From Liolophura sinensis (lineage: Eukaryota; Mollusca; Polyplacophora; Chitonida; Chitonidae): DNA of 64,000 nucleotides. Positions 1 to 18,559 of this stretch are shown here, in pieces. The stretch covers positions 19,409,606 through 19,473,605 of the forward strand of contig NC_088305.1 in NCBI RefSeq assembly GCF_032854445.1, given 5' to 3'. The first letter of the stretch is position 1. Each line of letters starts with the position of its first letter. Below the pieces are notes generated by a model. It did not search any database. It was not told the DNA's origin and saw only the letters and a list, made by a program, of their open reading frames with translations. The position numbers were made by a program, and so were the translations under genes.

Positions 1-199
1 ACAACAGCCCTGGGTAACACACCTAAATTTATTTTCCCCCCAGAGTTTTGCTTTTGTCAGGTGTGTCTTACTAGTACACCTGGACTTTGTGTCAGGAGAA
101 GGTTAAAAAAAATTCACTTTTATTGTAAAATTTATAGCTTAAGTGCAGTATTTTCTGTAGGCTGATGTTTGTTCACCTCTCACATGATTTATAGTGACT

Positions 200-4565
<4,366 letters not shown>

Positions 4566-4642
4566 TGACGTTTTGATTTAGGAATTTAAGAACAGACTGT
4601 CACTGCGAGGTGTGTAAGTGAGGAAGTGAGCGATGACTGGTT

Positions 4643-4648
4643 AATAAA
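4643..4648 (+). terminator. Probable poly(A) signal of TLK
   Basis: An AATAAA hexamer lies 78 bp after the TLK stop codon (4563-4565). It is the first such hexamer after the stop. The cleavage site is not visible, and a longer 3' UTR is possible. Confidence 0.5.
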
Positions 4649-4784
4649 TGTGATTCTCATGCCATATCGTCATGCTGTGCGGGGACAACGGCCAGTTACA
4701 GGATTAATCCCCAAAGCTTTGTGATGAACTGCACTATTTACTACCACTGTAACCACTGACGTCACCAGGATATTTGTGGTTTCG

Positions 4785-5945
4785 AAAGGATTCAGTATTC
4801 CCACACGGTTCAGCTGATCCTGTCAAACAGTGGTTCTCAACAAACCAGGAGCAGTACAGAGTTATAGTTCAATAAGATTTGGCATTCTCACATATAGTTT
4901 CACTGATCCTGTCAGCATTGTGTGGTTCTCAACAAGCTAGAAGTAGTACAAAGTTTTAGTTCAAAAAGATTTGGCATTCTCACACAGTTTAGCTGACCCT
5001 GTCAAGAGTGGCTCTCAACAAGCTAGGAGCAGTACATAGTTCAAACGGATTCAGCATTCCCACACAGCTAAGCTGACCCTGCCAACATGGTGTGGTCCTT
5101 AACAAGCCAGGAACAGAAGAAAATTAGGGTTCAGAAGGATCCAGTATTCCCACACAGTTCAGCTTATCCTGTCAACATTGTGAGGTTCTCAACAAGCCAG
5201 GATTTGTACAAAGTTATGGTTCAGAAGGATCCAGTATTCCCACACAGTTCAGTTGATCCTGTCAACGTTGTGACGTTCTCAACAAGCCAGGATCAGTACA
5301 AAGTTATGGTTCAGAAGGATCCAGTATTCCCACACAGTTCAGTTGATCCTATCAACGTTGTGACGTTCTCAACAAGCCAGGATCAGTGCAAAGTTATGGT
5401 TCAGAAGGATCCAGTATTCCCACACAGTTCAGCTGACCATGTCAACATTGTGACGTTCTCAACAAGCCAGGATCAGTACAAAGTTATGGTTCATAAGGAT
5501 CCAGTATTCCCACACAGTTCAGCTGATCCTGTCAACGTTGTGACGTTCTCAACAAGCCAGGATCAGTACAAAGTTATGGTTTAGAAGAAACCAGTATTCC
5601 CACGCAGTTAAGTTGATCCTGTCAACATCGTGATGTTCTCAACAAGCCAGGATCAGTACAAAGTTATGGTTCAGAAGGATCCAGTATTCCCACACAGTTC
5701 AACTGATCCTGTCAACATCGTGAGGTTCTCAACAAGCCAGGAGCAGGACAAAGTTATGGTTTAGAAGAAACCAGTATTCCCACGCAGTTAAGTTGATCCT
5801 GTCAACATTGTGATGTTCTCAACAAGCCCGGATCAGTACAAAGTTATGGTTCAGAAGGATCCAATATTCCCACACAGTTCATCTAACCCTGTCAACATTG
5901 TGACGTTCTCAACAAGCCTGGAGCAGTACAAAGGTTATTCCTACA
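4785..5945 (+). repeat. 90-bp minisatellite downstream of TLK
   Basis: About 12-13 units of 90 bp carry ggatccagtattcccacaca, then gatcctgtcaac, then ttctcaacaagccaggatca. The left units (4785-5100) are degenerate. The middle units (5130-5580) are nearly identical. Units at about 5585 and 5765 share a variant (gaagaaaccagtattcccac), giving a 180-bp higher-order pattern. Because 90 is a multiple of three, the array holds a 165-codon open frame, which I do not take as coding. Confidence 0.92.
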
Positions 5946-6384
5946 CTGTTCAGTGAACATATCGGCAGAAAATTTACTGTGCTGCAAAGAGCCTTGTGAT
6001 GATGCGGTGCACTGATGTAAAGTAGTGACAAAACCAAGACCAAACCAAGCCTGGATTGTGTAAACCTCATAAGGGTTCTGGTTTTGTGGTGGGATTATTA
6101 AAAACTAGCGAGGAGAAGATGTGAAAGTGTGAATATATCCACAGGAGCAAAAGAACAGTGTGTGAGATTTTGAAGCTTGTACCTACATGTATGATTGTCG
6201 CAACGTCTGGGATTGCAAGATGGATGGGTTATACTTTCCTCGAGTGACAGTGAAAGGATATTTTAGTGATTTTAAGACCATTCTTCATGCATTTATTTTG
6301 CAAGATGACCTGACTTACAGCATGAAGATACCGTGATAAAAAATTTGTGACAAAAAAATACTCCAGAGCTTCATATTTGTCATC

Positions 6385-6590
6385 TGGTGAAACAAGAAAC
6401 ATCGTTGCCAGAAACATGGTGAAACAAGAAACATCGTTGCCAGAAACATGGTGAAACATAAAATGCTATTGCCTGAAACATGGTGAAACATAAAATGCTA
6501 TTGCCTGAAACATGGTGAAACGTAAAACGTTGTTCTTTGATACATGTTGAGACAAAAAAATGTTGTTGCCAGGAGCATGGTGAAATAGAA
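6385..6590 (+). repeat. Short minisatellite, about 31-33 bp
   Basis: Five to six units of the type catggtgaaacaagaaacat / cgttgccagaaa, with variants aaaatgctattgcctgaaa. A T-rich run follows at 6596-6620. Confidence 0.8.
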
Positions 6591-8339
6591 GAACTTTTTT
6601 CTTTTTTTTTTTTTTTTTTCACGGAGCATGGTGGGGTACTTTGTGGCAACAAACAGACTTTAGTACACACACAGATCACGTTGTGTTATGTCCTTGCAGT
6701 ACCATGTTGTGAATTTCCAGATGAGTAATACTACAGGATTCCCATCAAAACAATGATACCCATGTACTTATATTACACTCTGTTACACCAGGATATTTCA
6801 GCTTTATGTCAGGTGGCTCGCTTACAGGTATGAACATTTTTCATCCAGACAGAGAACTTTTAAGATTGTGATGTCAGCCTTTTTGCGCCATGACGCTTTT
6901 TGACAAACACCGCTGCCAATTTGCTATTGCCCTGCGCTTCCAATGTGTGGTGCGGCTACGCACATAGTTGAGATGCGCTGCTCTGACTGGTTCCCTCTCG
7001 TAAACTCGGCCTACCTGCTCGTCTTGGCTTCCCTCAGGGCGACAGTATTCATCACGGAGACATTGTGGGTTTGTGCTTAAACTGCCTGCCTCTCACTCCA
7101 GCTATTCACACACCTGAGTAACAGTATTGTAAATTATTGGAGAAAGCTTCTTTTGTTTTTTCTTTTTCTTGTTTTAGCAGTGACCTATCTGATAAAAACG
7201 CTTAGCTGGTAGTGTAGACTGTCCATGTAGGTTTTCTCTACCCCTTTCTAGTGGGTTACTCCACTACGCAAAGCTTCGTTGGTTTTGTAAAACAAGTTTT
7301 TAAGCCACTCTGTTGGTTGATCTGTCCTTCAGTCAGATTTTTGACACTGTGTTGGATCTGTTAACATTATTTGATTCTGACATTCACTTAACAGACGGTC
7401 TGATGGCTTGTACTTGATATAAGTATATGCACGTGATACAGACTAAGCTTTAAACCTAAGAGAAAGTGTTAGTTGCTGCAGCTAGTCATCAACTGTAGGG
7501 TCCTCGGGAGCTGTTTCTCAATGGGTGTCTTTACGACAGCAAAGTCATTACTTTTTTTTTTACTACGCCAGTCTCTAGTTTTGGATAAGAACTGGAAATC
7601 TTCAATGAAAAAAGGTAAGAAATGTACACGCATAGACGTAGAGACAACATAAACTTCGCTGAAGGGCAGTTATGCAGGCAAATACTTTAGTGGTCTCTTT
7701 CGGGTTACTAAAACTTGCAAAGTGTTTTGACGTGCTTATTGCGGCCTTGATTATTGGGCCACATTTTTTTCAACATATTTGTATGTTTTTCATTGTTCTG
7801 ACTGACCTATTACACCTCATTGTGGATGCAATATTTGCGACCTTTAGAGGGTGTCGATTTTGCTTGAGAAATGATAACGTAAATTTTACAACTTAAGACG
7901 GACCTAAATCCACGACTGTCCTAAGTCCCTTTTGAGAAACAGCCCTGGGTGACAACAAGCAGTGGACCGTTCTCCGGGGGCCATCTGAGATTGACGCATA
8001 AATGTAGCGTACAAATTTGTGCATCATGTGGGAAAAGTTATCTCTAACTTGCCAAAGATCGGGGGTTTATTCTGGGCATTCCATCAATTATGCTGACCGC
8101 CATCATACTTTATTTGACCTAAAATTTCGCCCATGACAGAGTTGCATATTTTGCCTGATTCGAGTTTTGTTGATCTTAGATCTCAGAAAGGTGTTTTGAG
8201 GTCTGTTTAGATACTAGGATGATATCTTCTGGAAAGATGTAAGTTTTCATCTCCAGATGTTATATTGTATCACCTTTATTTACTTCAAAAAATGCTGTTT
8301 AATTTTGGGCGAATTTTTCAGGACAAATACATTAAAGAA

Positions 8340-8580
8340 AAAAAAATTTTTGACTGCTGTAATTCTTCAACTTTTTTCGCATGTTGGCAAAGTTTTTTCA
8401 AGCATATTCTAAAGGCAGTATGCTTTTAAGTCTGTTAAAATCATACTTTTCGTGAAGCCCTGGAATTGGTCAATCCAACTGATGTAGTTTTGTCTCCATA
8501 ATCAAACTATAAATGTGCTTAAACTGCACTGAAAGTTGCTCTTTTCCTATGCGAAAATGTTGAGGAATCAGGTTATGATG
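8340..8580 (+). repeat. Dispersed repeat X, copy 1
   Basis: The run from caagcatattctaaaggcag to ctatgcgaaaatgttgagga recurs at 58865-59035 (same strand) and inverted at 43205-43440. Shared blocks include tcatactttt.gtgaagccc, gtagttttgtc, and gcactgaaagttgctct. The family is unknown and no ends were recognised. Confidence 0.7.
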
Positions 8581-10549
8581 TTAGACAACCATCAATGAAT
8601 CGATTACTCAACTGTTGGTGTAATATGGTCATACCGGTGGAGATGACACCCTGAATCTCTGCGCTGAAGCTGCTGTGTTATCTTAAAAACTTTGTCCATT
8701 AGAGCATGTGAATGCAGAAGTATATTTGTATTTACATGTGACTTACATCACTTTGGAGAATTTCTCCTGGCAATGATACATTTACATGTATGGGGTGATA
8801 TGAAAAACAGAAAACAATTGAAGAGAATTTTACGGATGCATCTAATTTCTGCATTGAAGAAACTAAATTAGCAATAACCCACCTATACCCTCCTTTTTAG
8901 AAACTTGATAAATATCTTTGTTTGGTTGTTGTTTTTTGTTTGGAATAAATGAATCGCTTGTTTACTGGGTGTAGAAATATAAATTAGCCTGGGACATGAC
9001 ATTCTGCTTGTGAACATTTCCATTTATGACAGCTTAGTCCATGCTGGGTAGTCAAAAAATTCTTGGCTTATTTCTCCTTATTTATTATGTCTTACTTTTT
9101 TCCCTCCTTTTTTTTTTTTTTTAATTTTTTTTTTTTTTTTTTTACACACAGCCACTGCATATTTGGGCAAGTTCTGACTGGGAGAAGTTGACGAGGCTTT
9201 TTCCAGGTCCCTAATGAGCACATATTGTTACGATTTTCTTATCCAATTCGCTGATGTTGATCTGACTACAGTAAGAGCTGTAAGAGCTTCAAATTCGCAC
9301 AGTGATTTCAAATTTTGATGACTTGCACTGTGAACTTTACTGAAGGCTGACAGCGGAAGCCAGCTATTATATGAGAGTTGGGAATCTGATTAGTGTGGAT
9401 AAATTTCTGAGTTTAGTCAAACGTTCAGACTAAAAATTGAATCAATCATGTCTGTAATGGGCAGAAAATGTTGTTTTTTTTTTTTTATTTTTGTTTTTGA
9501 AGTTTAAAAATTAAACTACCACCACCAATCAGCTATATACATAAAAGTATGTGTACTGTTAAATTATGACTGCATGAAAAATGCAGGCAGTGTGTATAAA
9601 CTGTATTAAATTCTGTATGTCATGTCAAGTCCCGCTGTGATCACGCGAAAGGGGTTGCCATGGAGATGTTCCCCCCTTTTAGCTCTGCTCCTTCCCTGTT
9701 TGATCCTGGCGACAATTGGCACGTACTTGTATCCATATATGGGCATAGCAACTGATATCTGTAAATATACTCAAGTCAATGACCAATCATAATGCCAGAT
9801 GGTGATGGATACATTTGGCCAATGAGTGAAGAGCATGTGAATTTGATATAAAAAAAAAAAGCCAAGGGATTCTGGAGTATCTGTGTTATAATATGCACAC
9901 ATAACCATTTCTTGTTCTATTACATTGTATGACTGTATAAAGTGCCATGAGATGCCCTACTTAACTTGCCTGCCTACCTGTTTGTTTGTTCTGTGTCTTT
10001 GTCTTTGAACCCGGCCTTAGACAACAGCTCTCACTGCTTGTGGTCCCTTGATTACATTAATCAGCTGACTACACCCATATGGGGAGTGTAATGTTTGCTG
10101 AATCTGTGCGTCGGAACAGACATTTGATAACCAGCAGTCTACTAAAATGGACGTTCCAGGTCAATAATCACTAGGCCAATTCCCAAAATGTTCAACACAA
10201 ACCAGCTGAGAACTAACAAAGTATATCAGTTACGAAGTTAGGACAGAATCATTCAAAGAGAAGCAGTCAGCCGTTTTCAATAATGTTAGAGATGCAAGGA
10301 ATGTGCTAGGTGAATGAGTGAAATCAGTATTCGAATTGTGCACCATGCTTGTCTTTCAGCAAGATGGTGTGCACGTCTGTATGTCACGTGGGAAACTTAA
10401 AAGTTTGTTAGTAACTTGTTCCGTCCTTATACCAGACTGTTGTAATTGTATACGAGAAAGAAACTTGAACGTGGCCTTAAGCAACAAAGCTAAGTAAGTA
10501 AATCATTACATGTGAAGGTCAGCTTGGGGCAGTGCAGTTAAGATCAGCC

Positions 10550-10740
10550 CTAGGATCACAAAGCGATCTTAGACTTAAGTCAAAATTCCACATCACATGA
10601 AGTTGTTTCTGATACAATAAAGTCAAAATATTGCTTGACAATCTGAGTAAGTTATTGTACAACAAATGGCAGCTAAAATAACAGAAAGGAATGAACCAAA
10701 TTTAATGATTAAAATTTTTGACTATATGATCCCAGGGTCA
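10550..10740. mobile_element. Foldback/MITE family Z, copy 1
   Basis: It begins with aaagcgatcttagacttaag, as does the copy at 30656. The internal part (caaaatattgcttgaca, agtaagttattgtacaacaaat) is inverted between the two copies while the left end is in the same orientation. That fits an element with terminal inverted repeats inserted in opposite directions. Confidence 0.6.
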
Positions 10741-10825
10741 GGTCTTACCATGGATGAATGGATGAAAGGAATATGGCTAAGCTGCCTTTGAATTATCGGA
10801 CATAATTACAAAGTGTCAGTTCAGT

Positions 10826-11130
10826 CCAAACCTTGGACAGAGAATTGTCTAGACTACCCTGCCTCGGCCCATGTCCAAGCCTTGGACAGAGAATTGTCTA
10901 GACTACCCTGCCTCGGCCCATGTCCAAGCCTTGGACAGAGAATTGTCTAGACTACCCTGCCTCGGCCCATGTCCAAGCCTTGGACAGAGAATTGTCTAGA
11001 CAACCCTGCCTCGGCCCATGTCCAAGCCTTGGACAAAGAATTGTCTAGACTACCCTGCCTCGGCCCATGTCCAAGCCTTGGACAAAGAATTGTCTAGACT
11101 ACCCTGCCTCGGCCAGTGTCCAAGCCCTGG
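10826..11130 (+). repeat. 49-bp minisatellite
   Basis: Six units start gtccaagccttggacagaga and end ctgcctcggcccat; unit starts fall near 10824, 10873, 10922, 10971, 11020 and 11069. Units are almost identical, which indicates recent amplification. Confidence 0.93.
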
Positions 11131-11177
11131 TGGCAGTGAATGATCAACAGCCCTCAAAAAGCCATTACTGAGATCAT

Positions 11178-11360
11178 AGGCCTTCCACCAACATGGTGTA
11201 CACCTTGAGCTCATTGGCCTTCCACCAACATGGTGTACACCTTGAGCTCATTGGCCTTCCACCAACATGGTGTACACCTTGACCTCATTGGTCTCCCAAC
11301 AACATGGTGTACACCTTGAGCTCATTGGCATCCCAACAACATCGTGTACACCTTGAGCTA
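11178..11360 (+). repeat. 37-bp minisatellite
   Basis: Five units of ggccttccaccaacatggtg then tacaccttgagctcatt; the last two carry ggcatccc or ggtctccc variants. It lies only 50 bp after the 49-bp array. Confidence 0.92.
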
Positions 11361-11860
11361 GCTGTGCAGGTGAAAATCTGTGCATCAATTATAAACACAC
11401 ATCAGGTCAGTGGTTTATTCTGTGCCCCAGTTTCATGTGATTGTTCATGACCACCGTTAAGTGAAGTGTCATTGTTTGTGCCAAACATCACAAGATCCAT
11501 CGACACCTGAACTGGTCTCTAGAAGCTGATAATACAGCTGGTCTCCTCTAAACCCTGCTGTTTGAATGAATTTGTCCTTGACCAATAAGGTGTCCTTTTC
11601 TGTATGTCACATGTGGGAGAGTTTGTCCACCAACACAACAAACCATCCTCGTTAAAGGAGTATAGCAGTAAAATAATAATCAGCTTAAGTAAATGACCTA
11701 AACAATCGTCCTAAAAGGGCACATTTTAAGATAGGGCAACTGCGAACTCTTTAGACAGGGGAACTCTTAAAGTCACGGGTGAAATTCTAGGGCATTTTAC
11801 CTAATTTTAAGGCTGAGCCATAGAAACTGGTTACCATAGAACCTGCTAAAGAATACAGAC

Positions 11861-12000
11861 GTGGGTGGCTCAGATGGTTAAATGGCTGGCTTGCTGTGAC
11901 AATTCAGGGGGCTCTTGGCTAATGAAGTCACGTGTTCAAATCCAGGTCTTGTTGTTTTGGCTATAGCATTTAGTCGGGGGGGGGGGGGGGGCGGTATACT
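11861..12000 (+). mobile_element. tRNA-like SINE head with a poly(G) run
   Basis: A tRNA-like promoter region has an A box resembling gtggctcagatggttaaatg and a B box gtgttcaaatccag. It is followed by a run of about 18 G at 11976-11993. It is not a foldable tRNA gene as far as I can see, so a SINE remnant is likelier. Confidence 0.5.
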
Positions 12001-12299
12001 TCTATCCATAAATCTGATTAAGGTTATATTGGTGAAAAAAATTTTGAGGATGGTGCTAATTAACATCGATCAAATCACAAAGATGACAAAAGTTACCAGC
12101 ATTTCACTGGCCTGACACAAAGCTGTTTTAGACTAAGGTCTAAAACTTTGATATTCTACTCAAAATAATTTAAGCTATATGGCCACACTTGTCCCAAAGT
12201 TTACTACCAAAGCATAGGATCAGCACTTTCATTTTATGTAGTAGTTTTGGATTACAGCATTAGACTAAGGCCCGAAATAGCTTTGAGAAACTAAATCGG

Positions 12300-12555
12300 C
12301 CCCCCTAGTGTGACCGGACATATCCTGCTGGGATTGGAGTCTGTGATCTCTGGACTTCTAAGTCTACACTTCAACCATAAAAGGGAGATTCTCCCTCGCC
12401 CAGAGGCTGATACCACAGACTGTTTTATTAGTCACGTCATCGTGCATCCCCAGGAAATGAGTCAAACGTACACCGAAGGTTAACAGCTACGGATTTGAAC
12501 CGGCGATCTCTAGATTTCAAGTCCTTGCTTCTACCGCTAGAGTAGACTCGGGCAT
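12300..12555 (-). mobile_element. tRNA-derived SINE remnant
   Basis: The reverse strand shows a tRNA-like head: cgagtctactctagcggtag as A-box region and cggttcaaatcc as B box, at 12488-12553. A related, more degraded segment (ggagtctgtgatctctggac...) precedes it near 12340. Confidence 0.5.
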
Positions 12556-12691
12556 GGGAACAGATGGTCAGAAGAAAGTTTTAAGATCGTCAAGAAAATG
12601 TGAAAATAACTCCTGCCTCCAAATTACATTAGCAATCATCCCATGTTCTGATGAAATTGGTGGCTTCTTGTTTTTCACCTTACGTTCATTT

Positions 12692-12943
12692 GTTTGATTG
12701 GTGTTTTATGCCATATTCAAGAATATTTCACTTGTACAACGGCCAGCATTATTGAGGGAGGAAATCGAGCTGGGGGTGGATTAAACCCATGACCATCCGT
12801 AAGTTGCTGGAAGACCTTCCATCATACAGCCGGAGAGGAGGCCAGCAAGAGCTGGACTTGAAACTCACAGCCTCTACATTGGTGAAAGGCTCCTGGGTTG
12901 TTGCGCCGCATTGGTGTGCTAACCATCTCATCCAAAGAGGCCC
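12692..12943 (-). mobile_element. SINE family S1, near full length
   Basis: The plus strand shows the S1 tail first (tttgattggtgttttatgcc, caagaatatttcacttgta) and ends with the reversed tRNA-like head (gtgtgctaaccatctcatcc). The element therefore reads on the minus strand. The open frames across it are by-products. Confidence 0.85.
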
Positions 12944-15900
12944 TTTTTCACCGTATAAAAAAAAATTGAGCAAACTGGAGGAAAATGTCAATACGTGTAA
13001 GACTGAAAGGAAACCCCCCACAGCACTGTTACTCCAGTATCTTTTAATTTCTCTGAATTGACGAGGAATACAGACAACACCTCTGCTTTAAGATGAAGAC
13101 AAAATGTTGTATTTACATACACTTAGAGCCTACATGCACAAAACAGATGAAATAACAAGCATAGTGTAAATTATGGTCAGAATGTTTAGAACAGGGTGGG
13201 CTATATATAAATGGTAAAAATTTGACATTTAGCACAGATCATACTGAAAAAAAAAAAAACGCCTTCCCATTTTTTAAATTCAAAATACTGACAGCCACAA
13301 AGCCCAGTGAGAAACAGTTTTTGCACTTAGCAATTACAATATATTCCTAAAGTATAAGGCTCTATTTTGTTACGTTTTTTTTTTTTTATTCCATATGGAT
13401 AAATTGTCGAGTTGTACGTCCCACAAATTTCAACACAAACAAATGGCAAGAAGCTGGATATGAAACCAGATAGCAGCCTATTTATCACAAAGGATGAGAC
13501 TTACAATTTTTCACATCCACAGCTTTTGCAAGTGTGGCTGTATTCGCAAAAACCCTACCCTACATGATGATAGCCAGCTTATTATCTTCCATATGGACTT
13601 TGTAAACTAATCTTAAAATCCATCTTCTGAAGCCAACTCAATAAGATTGAGATTTACAGCATCGGATTTATATCCCTTGGTTGGCGAAGACGTTTAAGAT
13701 CGTGCCTGGCACAGACTTACAATATCTAGAGAATACTTGAATAGGGTGAGTCCAGTCTCGCAATGCCTACATACACAATACCCTAAGTCCCCAACCTCTT
13801 ACCATACTTGTATCTAAAAGAACAATTCTGAATTTGACATATTTCATAACTATTTTGCATATTACAGAAGCCTATAAATCAAGTAGTACATGGATATCCG
13901 ACATCCAATATCCTGAATCAGTTTTTGTTAAATTCTATATTAAATATCATCATATATGTTTACACATACCTCTTTCTTCGAATTTTTGGGACATCCTGGT
14001 CTGCTCTTTTTAGCCAATGTACATGCATTTGTACCAGGAATGTTCAGTTTCAATTTTCTCACATGGCTACATGATCTAATGAACCACATACTCGTATCTG
14101 TACTTGTACATAAAGCTGGGAAAGAAATGTAATATTCTGCTTTCATCACTACTAATATCTGTCCCAAAAATGAGAAGAATCGGGCTGCATATAGCAGAAA
14201 TCATGCAAACCACAAAGTTTTCTCAAATCAGCTTTCATGATAAATGTCCGACAAGCACCCCATCCCAGTAATGTCTCATTAAATCTTTATCACGTGATTC
14301 GAGTGCTGAAATCCACTGTTGACAAAACATCATCATCAGTTACTCCCCCTTTTTTTTTCCCATCAGGCCAGGTTACGCCCACAACCAAAGAAGTTTTTAT
14401 GGATGGCGTAGTTGTAGAATGTGGTGCAGTGTACAAAAAAAAAAAAGACCACAATACACACAAATATTACTGAAGCATCCAACAGCACTGCTTTCCAATC
14501 TAACCATTATTATTTTATCCAAAAAAAAAACACTTTCAATTGGCAACAATAAAACTTTCTGTCACAACCCGTAAATTTAATCCACATAATTTAAACACCT
14601 GATATGATAATTACTAGTACAATGTCTGTAGAGGTCTTTTAGAAGTTAAAATGGCACTGTGGTAAATGCTGTCATCCAAAAAAGTGCATTTTAAGAAGCC
14701 TCAGGAGCAATACGGCCAGTACAGTCATGGCCGTACCATACAAAAAACAAAAAAGGAAAATAATAAAGCAGAAAATAGATCTAAAATCAAAGCAATTTAA
14801 TGGCAACCAACAAAATGATGGCTCATACACACACATGTACACTGTACAGCACACAAAATTACAATGGGACGGTCAACCGATGGCTGTACCACCTTCAAAT
14901 GGCTTCTGACATGCCTGTATCTTTCCTTAAAAACAAAGCCTGAATTACTTTTCTAGTGTCAATACAAGTCGTGGCTGACAATTTACATGCACAAAAGACC
15001 ACTGTCATCTCAACAGGCTGAAGACTACAGAAATATTACACATTGTTATGCCATTATTAATTTCTGAAGACACACTTGGGAATCGAATCTAACAGGACAT
15101 CTCTTAAGACACGTACTTGTATTGCTTTGTTTGGCTCATCAAACAAACTGGAAGATCAAACACTACCAGGATCTTCTAATTCAGGGTCTAACTGCTTGTA
15201 TATGGCACACCTCTGTATCAATAATAACTTATCACAATAAAATTTATAATAAACTACAAAAAGGGCACACCTGTATTAGAGGAAATTTATGACACGTAGC
15301 ACCTGTGAACGATGAATAGATCTGTTCAAATTATGGGTTATGCCTTTTAGAATGTCTACCAGTTACATATCAAACCATTAACCAATTACATATGTACAGG
15401 TAAACGTGTAGTTATGCCATCTATTAAACTTTATCAGTTACATCTGTCAAATAGCTGGCATTATCAGTTACATCTGTGTAAACACATATTTGTTATGCCT
15501 TTCACACAACATGTCTGTTTCAAACAGCAGTTTCTGTCAAAGTCAAAAATTTTAAATTGCAAAAAGAAGAATTGCAGCATCATATCTTGTGAGTCAATTT
15601 TTCATCATGTGTAGACTTGTAGTCTCTTTTAGTCCTGGCATTACGTTTAACTCTGCTTTGTGAATCTGCATGGCCCAACAAACAATATGATCAGTTACAT
15701 CTGCTGATGCACATGCCTGTTACATCTGCTTATGCATGTGTCAGTTACATCTGTTAATGCAAATGTCAGTTCCATCTATTAAAGTACATGTCAGTTACAT
15801 CTGTCAAGCTCATACAGTCAGTCAGATCTGTGCCTGGTGCCACTTATGTACAATTCCAACCTGCTGGCTAAGCTTTGGCTATAGGAAAGCTGGGAAGAGC

Positions 15901-17471
15901 TTACGTGGGAGAATATAGAAACCATTTGTGTATATACTGCATGGGCCAAAAGTTATAAATCTAGAAACATTTACATCCATGACATGATACAGAGACAGTT
16001 ACTACCTTTATACAAAGACAGTTACCACCTTTATACAAAGACAGTTACCTTCTTTATATAGTTACCATCTTTATACAAAGACAGTTACCTTCTTTATACA
16101 AAGACAGTTACCTTCTTTATACTTTACCATCTTTATACAAAGACAGTTGCCATCTTTATACAAGGACAGTTTAACGACACTGTAACAGGCTGACAGAAAC
16201 TTATACCAAAAACATTAACAGTTTAACAGCTGCACTTGGTCATAAAAGGTCTCAAATATCTTTCATGAAGCTTTTCACTGTGCCATAAATGTGTGCTATT
16301 CCACTAAAACCACACTGGTGTAGCACTCAACCACATTGGTGTAGCACACAACTGTGTAGCATATATGTGTGCAGCACGTGAATATGTAGCTCAGAATGGT
16401 GTGGGATACAACCACATAGCATATACAAGTGTATCATAAAATTGGCTAGCATTTAACTACAAAGCAAATAATACAACCACATACATGTGGAATACAACTG
16501 TTCCTATTACAACCGTGTTACAATATTACAACTGTGCAGCACACAAATGTGTAGCATATAACTGTGTAACACACCATACAGTAAAATGAGGAAATTATTA
16601 CAAGAGATCAAGGCATGGGCGAATGCTGTGTGTCAGAGTATACTTGGTATAAAAGTTAATGTTAACTGAGGATAGCAGCGCTGAATAGCAGGGTATGTTT
16701 CGAGTAACACAGCTTAAACCGTATTGATGGATACTTTAAAGAATTCACATCCTACTATTCAATGGTTCGGTAAGAATCATACTTCAGAATTACCAATTAC
16801 ATATAACTGACAATAGATCATTTACGTATGTATACATATGGTTTTGAAATTGAACACGATTTACAGCACATTTTGCACGCTGCTTTTGGAATAAAATAAA
16901 CAAAGAAAATACAAGTAACAGAAAGATATCATACAAATGTCAGAAAAATGTGTCAATTCACATAGATATCTGTAAGATCGGAGATCCTTTGTACAAAACA
17001 GAAGGGCAATATTCACCAAAGAAAACCCTCGTCTTTTTCAAAAGTTTTTAAAAGAAAAAAAATATTTTTTTTCTTTTAAACAGGAAACAGGAAATATGAA
17101 AATAATAGTTGTGTCGAAGATCTTATAATGGTCTTCACAGCATTGCATACATGATATGGTGGTTTATCAAGCACTTTAAACCTGTACATTTTTATCACTC
17201 CCATCAACCTCTTTCCCACGTCTCCACGCAGCAAACGGCAGCAGCCATGTTGTTTGACTCTTGGGAATGTGGTAATATCAAAAATGATAATTCACTAAAA
17301 TCACTGACAAAATCTCTCCCCCCCCCTCCACCCCCCGTTTTCCAGAATAAGTAACACAGATTAGAAGGCCTGAATACATTAACTTTGCACAAAAAAACAT
17401 TAAAATCAAGATTTCCTCTGAATATTCATGTCCCCATGATCATTTATATAACAATGTTTCTGATTGGATTA
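12944..17471. other. Possible long 3' region of the CYSTM1-like gene; no coding seen
   Basis: This is AT-rich sequence with no recognised exon. Three irregular repeat zones occur: tcagttacatctg motifs at about 15410-15815, a roughly 23-bp atctttatacaaagacagtt repeat at 16005-16175, and gtgtagcac motifs at 16300-16580. On the minus strand, hexamers matching AATAAA exist (for example near 13385), so part of the stretch could be a long 3' UTR of the gene ending at 17472. I cannot place its end. Confidence 0.35.
16005..16175 (+). repeat. About 23-bp minisatellite
   Basis: Seven or so units of accttctttatacaaagaca with gttaccatct joins; unit length varies through small deletions. Confidence 0.85.
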
Positions 17472-18212
<741 letters not shown>

Positions 18213-18221
18213 TTACTTCCT

Positions 18222-18556
18222 TATATGATTGTTGTTTAACGCCATGCTCAACAATATTTCACTTCCACAATGGTAATCAGTTTTACTGGTGAAGGGTAAC
18301 CAAGGCCTGTGATAAACCACTGACCTTCGGCAGCTTTTCAGCATGTAATGAACAGATATGATCACCATATTCATGAAAGCCAAGAGTTTTTCAACAACTT
18401 CAGTCTGCGCACACAGACATTTATTGTCACCAAAAACCAAGGAACAGAGGCGGCGGTTGTTGGGATCTACAAATTCTCTAAGACTGGGATTGAACCCACG
18501 TCTCGTGTCCTCGTGACTAAAATGCAAGTACTTAATCATTTGACCGTGTCCGGCTT
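18222..18556 (-). mobile_element. SINE family S3
   Basis: The plus strand starts gattgttgtttaacgccatg then ctcaacaatatttcactt. It ends with a reversed tRNA-like head (ggattgaacccacgtct as reversed B box, catttgaccgtgtccgg). It resembles S1 in its tail but differs in the body. It lies just upstream of the CYSTM1-like coding start, in the 5' intron. Confidence 0.7.
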
Positions 18557-18559
18557 AAT

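Larger units (their letters stand above)
6620..10820. other. Intergenic stretch without a recognised gene
   Basis: No exon with convincing similarity or splice structure was found on either strand. The stretch holds poly-T runs (7551-7560, 9109-9142, 9474-9487), a SINE-like piece at about 7980-8110 (sharing cttgccaaag.tc.ggggttt with the element at 60.9 kb), a dispersed repeat at 8340-8580, and a piece of a foldback element at about 10550-10740. Confidence 0.5.

Noticed and set aside
5087-5584. 165-codon open frame with a 30-residue repeat
   Set aside because: It lies wholly in a 90-bp minisatellite; a unit length divisible by three keeps any stop-free frame open. No homology, no splice context, and neighbouring units carry stops.
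10826-11360. CRISPR-like array
   Set aside because: Units are contiguous with no variable spacers, in a eukaryotic context; these are minisatellites.
12749-13061. Opposed 90-codon frames
   Set aside because: Both lie across an S1 SINE; similar pseudo-frames occur at 29315, 30205 and 50749 in other copies.
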